Below are positions 1-3,524 of a stretch of 5,550 nucleotides of DNA, piece by piece. The notes beneath the pieces are model-generated. The model was not told the DNA's origin, searched no databases, and saw only the letters and a list, made by a program, of their open reading frames with translations. The translations under genes and the position numbers were made by a program. Numbering within the stretch: position 1 is the stretch's first letter; every line of letters begins with the position of its first letter. Source of the stretch: Candidatus Atribacteria bacterium (GTDB lineage: Bacteria > Atribacterota > Atribacteria > Atribacterales > Caldatribacteriaceae); contig JARRCQ010000125.1 in the NCBI GenBank assembly GCA_029982105.1, positions 1-5,550 on the forward strand, read 5' to 3'.

Positions 1-839
1 AAAGCTGGATTAATAGAGGTGATTTTCCCTTCTTCGTCTGTAGCTACTACACCTTCTGCCATATTAAGAAGTATGTTTTCGGTTTCTCTTTTTTCCTGGT
101 GGAGGTGATTAATAGTTTCTTCTAAAGCGGAGGAGAGATAATTAAAATCATGAGCTAATTGACCTAATTCGTCTTCGGTAGACACTTCTATTCTTCTCTG
201 CAGGTTACCGGAGGCTAAATCTCGAGCTGCTTCACTTATCTTTCGAATAGGACGAGTGAGAGAACGAGAGAAAAAGTAAGAAAGAAGGAGAGAGAAAACC
301 AAAGAAATAGTGCTAGCGGTGAGAATAATCCTCCTTGCCGCAGAGAGGGTAGCTTCAATGTTAACTATGGGAGACAAAAGTAAAAGAACAGAAGACACTT
401 CTCCATTTCGTAACACCGGGGAGGCGGCTATCAGCATTGCCTGGCCAAAACGAGGGCTAAATCCTCTAAAAACTACAGTTTCTCCTTGCAGAACTTTTTC
501 TAACGTTTCTCGGGGAAGGGGCTCTCTTCCTATTCTACTCCAAGGAGGACGAGGGGGTTCGGATATAGGAAAATTAGGAGAGAATAGTTCTTCCCGCCGG
601 AGAAGTAAAATCTGAGTTCCTCTTCGCAAAGAAGGCAAAATTTCTGGTATCTCTTCTTGGGGAGATTGCGAAATAAACTCACTGATGGTTTTAGCCTGCT
701 CCATTATTTCTTTTTCTTGAGAAGCAAGATAGTGGCGAGAGAAAAATTGAGAACTTAAAATTCCCGAAACTAAAAAAGAAAAGGCGACTACTGCTAAATA
801 AGAAAGGAGAAGTTTAGAAAATAGATTTTTTTTCATCAT
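1..839 (-). CDS. Sensor histidine kinase, N-terminal part (TM-sensor-TM-HAMP-PAS), cut by window edge
   Basis: Membrane sensor kinase that should phosphorylate the response regulator encoded just upstream. The frame is open from the ATG at 839 to the window edge (279 codons), so the C-terminus is missing. Visible in order: a cytoplasmic MMKKNLFSK start; a first membrane helix at about residues 10-32; an extracytoplasmic sensor region at 33-168; a second helix at 171-190; a HAMP domain at about 191-243 (SRSLTRPIRKI, then EDELGQLAHDFN); and the start of a PAS domain from about 251 (NILLNMAEGVVATDEEGKI). The sensor region ends in a pattern typical of Cache-like domains of ResE/WalK/PhoR-type kinases (AASPVLRNGEVSSVLLL, then IEATLSAARR). 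The HisKA and ATPase domains are not in view, so kinase activity is inferred from architecture and context. The start overlaps the regulator stop in ATGATGA; the first ATG (839) gives a 4-base overlap and the second (836) a 1-base overlap. I see no strong ribosome binding site, so translational coupling is likely. The signal sensed is unknown. Confidence 0.9.
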   Translation of the reverse strand, partial: MMKKNLFSKLLLSYLAVVAFSFLVSGILSSQFFSRHYLASQEKEIMEQAKTISEFISQSPQEEIPEILPSLRRGTQILLLRREELFSPNFPISEPPRPPWSRIGREPLPRETLEKVLQGETVVFRGFSPRFGQAMLIAASPVLRNGEVSSVLLLLSPIVNIEATLSAARRIILTASTISLVFSLLLSYFFSRSLTRPIRKISEAARDLASGNLQRRIEVSTEDELGQLAHDFNYLSSALEETINHLHQEKRETENILLNMAEGVVATDEEGKITSINPA

Positions 840-1513
840 TCGGGCTCAAATTTGTAACCGTATCCCCATACCGTTTTTATCGAGGAAGAAATTCCTCCTT
901 CGCTTAACTTTTCTCGAAGACGTTTTATGTGGGTATCGACAGTCCGAGCATCTCCGAGAAAGTCATATCCCCACACATACTCTAAAAGTTGTTCTCGGGT
1001 ATAAACTCTTTGGGGATGGTTAACTAAAAACCAGAGTAACTCAAATTCCTTGGGGGTGAGGTTGATTTCCTTCTCTTTTATTTCCACTTTTTTGGCTTCA
1101 TAATCAATCCTAAGACCCAGAGTCTCCCACATTCTTCCTCCACCCAAAGAAGCATTAGCACGGCGAAGAACCGCCTTAATCCTGGCTACCACTTCCCGGG
1201 GGCTGAAAGGTTTAGCTATATAATCGTCAGCTCCCAACTCCAGTCCCAGCACTTTATCGAATTCTTCCCCCCGGGCAGTGAGCATAATTATAGGAACATA
1301 GGAAGTCTTTCTTATCTCCCGGCATACTTCCCATCCATCTTTTTTAGGAAGCATCAGGTCAAGGAGAATTAAGTCGGGAGAAGCTCTAGACATCTTATCT
1401 AGGGCCTCCTCCCCATCAGCAGCTAATTCGACTTTAAATCCTTCTTTTTCAAGATATAAGCGGAGGAGTTCTCGGACACTTTCTTCATCTTCCACTACCA
1501 AGATACTAGCCAT
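836..1513 (-). CDS. OmpR/PhoB-family response regulator (receiver + winged-helix DNA-binding domain)
   Basis: Transcription factor of a two-component system, partner of the kinase that follows it. Residues 1-120 form a complete receiver domain: acidic pocket E8-D9, phosphoacceptor D52 in LILLDLMLP, switch T79 (IIMLTA), Y98 in GADDYIAKPF, and conserved K101-P102. Residues of about 130-225 form the OmpR/PhoB winged helix, with LTPKEFELLWFLV, TREQLLEYVWGY, the recognition helix region RTVDTHIKRLREKL and the C-terminal wing TVWGYGYKF. The 225-residue length is normal and all key residues are intact. The ATG at 1513 follows a good ribosome binding site (AAAGGGGG). The stop overlaps the kinase start. 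Sequence alone does not distinguish PhoB-, ResD-, WalR- or CpxR-like roles, so I give no symbol. The Spy-like gene immediately upstream suggests an envelope-stress regulon, which is inference. Confidence 0.96.
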   Translation of the reverse strand: MASILVVEDEESVRELLRLYLEKEGFKVELAADGEEALDKMSRASPDLILLDLMLPKKDGWEVCREIRKTSYVPIIMLTARGEEFDKVLGLELGADDYIAKPFSPREVVARIKAVLRRANASLGGGRMWETLGLRIDYEAKKVEIKEKEINLTPKEFELLWFLVNHPQRVYTREQLLEYVWGYDFLGDARTVDTHIKRLREKLSEGGISSSIKTVWGYGYKFEPE

Positions 1514-1530
1514 TTTATCCCCCTTTAAAA

Positions 1531-1542
1531 TAGGTTATGAGA
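1531..1542 (-). repeat. 12-nt leader motif, copy 2 (upstream of response regulator)
   Basis: TCTCATAACCTA on the minus strand, beginning directly after the 27-base hairpin and ending just before the ribosome binding site, 18 bases from the regulator start codon. It is identical to the motif at 2108-2119 before the Spy-like gene, at almost the same distance from its start. A regulator-binding site or a shared 5' leader element are both possible. The function is unknown. Confidence 0.5.
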
Positions 1543-1543
1543 C

Positions 1544-1570
1544 ATAGCCCTGGAGCAGCTCCAGGGCTAT
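1544..1570 (-). terminator. Strong perfect hairpin between Spy-like gene and response regulator (possible terminator or attenuator)
   Basis: The arms ATAGCCCTGGAGC (1544-1556) and GCTCCAGGGCTAT (1558-1570) are perfect reverse complements around the single base 1557. As RNA this gives a stem of about 11 pairs with a 5-base loop. It lies 36 bases past the Spy-like stop and 30 bases before the regulator start. Neither strand has the immediate T-run of a standard intrinsic terminator, so it may be a partial terminator, an RNA-processing or stabilising element that keeps Spy-like mRNA more abundant than regulator mRNA, or a protein-binding palindrome. The structure is certain; the role is inferred. 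Confidence 0.5.
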
Positions 1571-1606
1571 TATAGTTACTTCATTTCACATTGGCAGGGA
1601 AACCCC

Positions 1607-2089
1607 CTACCTTCTCCAAAGGCAAAATTCTTGTCCGCCTCTCGGATACCTTTTGGCTAATTGGGAAATTTGCTCCGGAGATAGCATAGAGAGCATCTCT
1701 TGAAACATAACGTTTCTGGTCTCCTGTATCTTTTGCTGCAAAGAATTAATCTCTTCTATCTTAGTCCTTATCTCATTGGCTATTTCATCAGAAGGGTCTT
1801 CCAGACTCAATTTCCAAAGAGCAATACGTGCATCTTCTATTTGACCTTGTAAATCTCGGATGTCAGAGCGATATTTAGTCCAGATATCCAACGCTTGAGT
1901 TTTCTGTTCCTCGGTTAAACTAAGAGAGTCGTTAAAGCTCTGACACAATCTGTCTTGCTTCATTACTCTGTCTCTGTCGCCAAGGCCTCCTGGTCTCATT
2001 CCTTGCCCTCTTTCCTGAGCGAAAAGGGGTAAAGCCATACTTAAAACCAGTACACTCACCAAACTTACAAGTAACCAGGTTTTTTTCAT
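1607..2089 (-). CDS. Secreted LTxxQ-motif (Spy/CpxP/ZraP-like) periplasmic protein
   Basis: A 160-residue exported helical protein. Residues 1-24 are a clear signal peptide (MKKTWLL, a hydrophobic core, then PLFA before Q25). The mature part begins with a Gly/Arg-rich stretch (25-41), followed by two LTxxQ-like motifs, LTEEQ at 58-62 and LSPEQ at 136-140. Between them lies a Glu/Gln/Lys-rich helical hairpin (about 65-133) that looks like coiled coil. This layout is the hallmark of the Spy/CpxP/ZraP family, whose members act as periplasmic chaperones or as accessory sensors that restrain a histidine kinase. Two cysteines (C49, C156) lie just outside the helical core and could form a disulfide or bind metal. 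The start follows AGGAGG at good spacing. The protein sits directly upstream of the two-component pair, as CpxP and ZraP sit beside theirs. Overall identity to known members cannot be judged here, so no symbol is given; family membership is well supported and the exact role is not. Confidence 0.82.
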   Translation of the reverse strand: MKKTWLLVSLVSVLVLSMALPLFAQERGQGMRPGGLGDRDRVMKQDRLCQSFNDSLSLTEEQKTQALDIWTKYRSDIRDLQGQIEDARIALWKLSLEDPSDEIANEIRTKIEEINSLQQKIQETRNVMFQEMLSMLSPEQISQLAKRYPRGGQEFCLWRR

Positions 2090-2107
2090 GTTCTTAAACC
2101 TCCTTTT

Positions 2108-2119
2108 TAGGTTATGAGA
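2108..2119 (-). repeat. 12-nt leader motif, copy 1 (upstream of Spy-like gene)
   Basis: TCTCATAACCTA on the minus strand, 19 bases from the Spy-like start codon and abutting its AAAAAGGAGG ribosome binding site. It is identical to 1531-1542. The match extends upstream to ATGT(T)CTCATAACCTA if one extra T is allowed here. The predicted transcription start of the Spy-like gene would fall within or next to this motif. Confidence 0.5.
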
Positions 2120-2121
2120 AC

Positions 2122-2149
2122 ATTGTAGAAGGCTTTTTTGGCTTTTCAG
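2122..2149 (-). promoter_or_regulatory. Candidate promoter of the Spy-like gene
   Basis: On the minus strand a good -10 box TACAAT (2127-2122, one mismatch to TATAAT) lies 16 bases after CTGAAA (2149-2144, four of six matches to TTGACA). Transcription would start near 2115, about 25 bases before the ATG. The 74-base gap after ddl has no evident terminator, so read-through from ddl is also possible. This rests on pattern only. Confidence 0.4.
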
Positions 2150-2163
2150 TGAGCGATTTGTTA

Positions 2164-3258
2164 CTAATTTATGAAAGTTTGTAAATTTTCTTCTTTCTTC
2201 TTTCTTTCTAAAGCCAGATGAATTAGTTCATCTATAAGTTGAGGATAAGGAATGCCGCTTATCTCCCAGAGTTTGGGATACATACTGATAGAAGTAAATC
2301 CGGGTATGGTGTTAAGCTCATTTATTAGAATTTCTTCTCCTCGAAGGAAAAAATCCACCCGCGCCATTCCTTCACCAAAGAGAGCTCGAAAAGCTTGAAT
2401 GGCTAAACGTTGTGCTTCCTTCACTATGTTTTCGGGAAGAGAAGCAGGAATCTGAAGAAGAGCTCCTTCTGGATCAACATATTTTGCCTCATAAGAGTAA
2501 AATTCATAACGAGGGATAATTTCTCCCAGACAAGAAGCACGAGGACTTTCATTTCCCAAAACAGCACACTCAATTTCTCGCCCCTGGATATATTCCTCAA
2601 TTAAAATTTTACTATCGTAGCGAAAAGCTTTTTCTAAGACAGGAAGAAAGTCTTCTTCCCTTTTAACCTTATCCATTCCCACGGATGAGCCCAAGCTGGC
2701 CGGTTTTATAAAAAGGGGCAATCCTAAGTAATTAACTACTTCATTAAATTTAATCTTTTCTTTTTCCTCACTGGTAAAAGGTAAAAATTTACCAATAGGA
2801 ATCCCCGCTTCTTTTAGTAACCTTTTACTTGCTTCTTTATCCATGGCAACAGCTGAACCTAACACCCCCGCTCCTACAAAAGGAACCCCCGCTATCTTTA
2901 ATAAGCCTTGAATAGTGCCATCTTCGCCAAACGATCCATGGAGAACAGGGAAAACCACATCCACCGCCTGCAACCTTTCTCCAGTAGTAAGGTTAACCAA
3001 CTGACCTCCTGCTGCAGGGACAAAAACTACTTCGTCTCCCTGGGGGGCAAGATGAGGCAAAAAAGAACTTTTAATTTCTTCTTCAAAAGAAGCTAAATTT
3101 TTAAGATGCCAACGACCTTCCTTGTCAATACCTATAAGGACAATATCATATTTCTCTCTATCCATAGCTTCTATAACGTTTCTTGCTGATTGGAGAGAAA
3201 TCTCATGCTCTACCGATTTTCCACCACAAATAACCGCTACTCTTATTTTTCTTTTCAT
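2164..3258 (-). CDS. ddl: D-alanine--D-alanine ligase
   Basis: Cytoplasmic ATP-grasp enzyme that joins two D-alanines for the peptidoglycan stem peptide. The 364-residue length matches the longer DdlA-type subfamily. Residues 1-130 form the N-terminal domain with the signature CGGKSVEHEISL (11-22, containing E17) and VLHGSFGEDGTIQGLL (105-120). The ATP-grasp part shows K141 (AMDKEASK), FIKPASLGSSVGM (183-195, with K185 and S191), EEYIQGREIE (221-230), the omega loop FYSYEAKY (253-260), R300-V-D302, and the Mg-binding NELNTIPGFTSISMYPKL (313-330). E17, S191 and Y260 correspond to the Glu-Ser-Tyr triad of E. coli DdlB. The loop tyrosine argues for D-Ala-D-Ala and against the D-Ala-D-Lac ligases of vancomycin resistance. 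The start at 3258 has GAGGAC at good spacing and a recognisable promoter. It is divergent from malQ and is the first gene of the minus-strand block. No muramyl ligase genes are adjacent within the window. Confidence 0.97.
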   Translation of the reverse strand: MKRKIRVAVICGGKSVEHEISLQSARNVIEAMDREKYDIVLIGIDKEGRWHLKNLASFEEEIKSSFLPHLAPQGDEVVFVPAAGGQLVNLTTGERLQAVDVVFPVLHGSFGEDGTIQGLLKIAGVPFVGAGVLGSAVAMDKEASKRLLKEAGIPIGKFLPFTSEEKEKIKFNEVVNYLGLPLFIKPASLGSSVGMDKVKREEDFLPVLEKAFRYDSKILIEEYIQGREIECAVLGNESPRASCLGEIIPRYEFYSYEAKYVDPEGALLQIPASLPENIVKEAQRLAIQAFRALFGEGMARVDFFLRGEEILINELNTIPGFTSISMYPKLWEISGIPYPQLIDELIHLALERKKKEENLQTFIN

Positions 3259-3285
3259 AGCAAGTCCTCAATAAGTTTCCTAAGC

Positions 3286-3314
3286 AATTTAGCACAAAAT
3301 CTATTCTCTCGCAA
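3286..3314 (-). promoter_or_regulatory. Candidate sigma-70 promoter of ddl
   Basis: On the minus strand, TTGCGA (3314-3309) and TAAATT (3291-3286) are separated by exactly 17 bases, and TGC directly before the -10 makes it an extended -10. Transcription would start near 3279, leaving a leader of about 20 bases that contains the GAGGAC ribosome binding site. Each hexamer has four of six consensus bases, and the spacing and TG motif compensate. The -35 box lies within the inverted repeat 3303-3320. Confidence 0.5.
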
Positions 3315-3320
3315 GAGAAT
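3303..3320. promoter_or_regulatory. Inverted repeat over the ddl -35 box, possible operator
   Basis: ATTCTCT (3303-3309) and AGAGAAT (3314-3320) are perfect reverse complements separated by CGCA. The palindrome covers the predicted -35 hexamer of ddl, a position where a bound repressor or activator could control the promoter. No binding protein can be named. It could instead be part of the repeat-like material that follows it. Confidence 0.4.
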
Positions 3321-3331
3321 GTAGGCTGCCT

Positions 3332-3347
3332 GCTCCTCGCGATGACA
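3332..3347 (-). repeat. Sequence resembling the dispersed GTCATTGCGAGGA-type repeat
   Basis: The minus strand reads TGTCATCGCGAGGAGC. From general knowledge, a family of short dispersed repeats with the core GTCATTGCGAGGAGC occurs many times in various bacterial genomes, and this copy differs at one position in that core. Only one copy is visible here, so membership is unproven. The neighbouring hairpin (3369-3393) may belong to the same element. Confidence 0.35.
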
Positions 3348-3368
3348 GAAAGAGGGAACAGTATAGGC

Positions 3369-3393
3369 ACGCTGGGATATATTTTCCCAGCGT
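3369..3393. repeat. Perfect inverted repeat (9-bp stem, 7-base loop) in the divergent intergenic region
   Basis: ACGCTGGGA (3369-3377) pairs perfectly with TCCCAGCGT (3385-3393) around an AT-rich 7-base loop. On the plus strand it is followed after several bases by T-rich sequence (3400-3412), but no upstream plus-strand gene would need a terminator here. It may be a remnant of a repeat element, an operator for malQ or ddl, or a boundary element between the divergent units. Confidence 0.5.
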
Positions 3394-3497
3394 CATTGAT
3401 TTTTAATCTTTTCCATCTACTTTGTTTTCTTATTTTTGCGTCGCAGACTGCCTTTTGCGATTAACCATAAAATACTCTCAACTAGGTAGTGAAAGCG

Positions 3498-3506
3498 TGG
3501 TATTAT
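3498..3506 (+). promoter_or_regulatory. Candidate extended -10 element for malQ
   Basis: TGGTATTAT matches the extended -10 pattern TGnTATAAT with one mismatch. No convincing -35 box lies 16-18 bases upstream. Transcription would start near 3513, giving a very short leader of about 12 bases that just includes GGGAGG. A further TAAAAT at 3468-3473 is an alternative -10, also without a clear -35. Sugar-responsive control sites are not identifiable. Confidence 0.3.
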
Positions 3507-3524
3507 ATTGACGGGAGGAACAAT

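Noticed and set aside
310..615. Plus-strand open frame of 101 codons opposite the sensor kinase
   Set aside because: It lies wholly antisense to the kinase frame, which has clear TM, HAMP and PAS features; there is no ribosome binding site and no family resemblance.
1514..1543. Separate promoter for the response regulator directly after the hairpin
   Set aside because: AT-rich hexamers such as CATAAC and TATTTT exist, but none has a -35 box at a proper distance, and TATTTT is too close to the ribosome binding site.
2410..3096. Two short plus-strand open frames opposite ddl
   Set aside because: Antisense to a fully intact ddl with all active-site motifs; the translations look like random shadow sequence.
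2164..3258. Vancomycin-resistance type D-Ala-D-Lac ligase next to a two-component system
   Set aside because: The omega loop reads FYSYEAKY with the D-Ala-D-Ala tyrosine, and no VanH- or VanX-like genes are present.
3394..3412. Intrinsic terminator formed by hairpin 3369-3393 plus following T-rich sequence
   Set aside because: The T-rich stretch starts several bases after the stem and is interrupted, and no plus-strand gene ends upstream of it.
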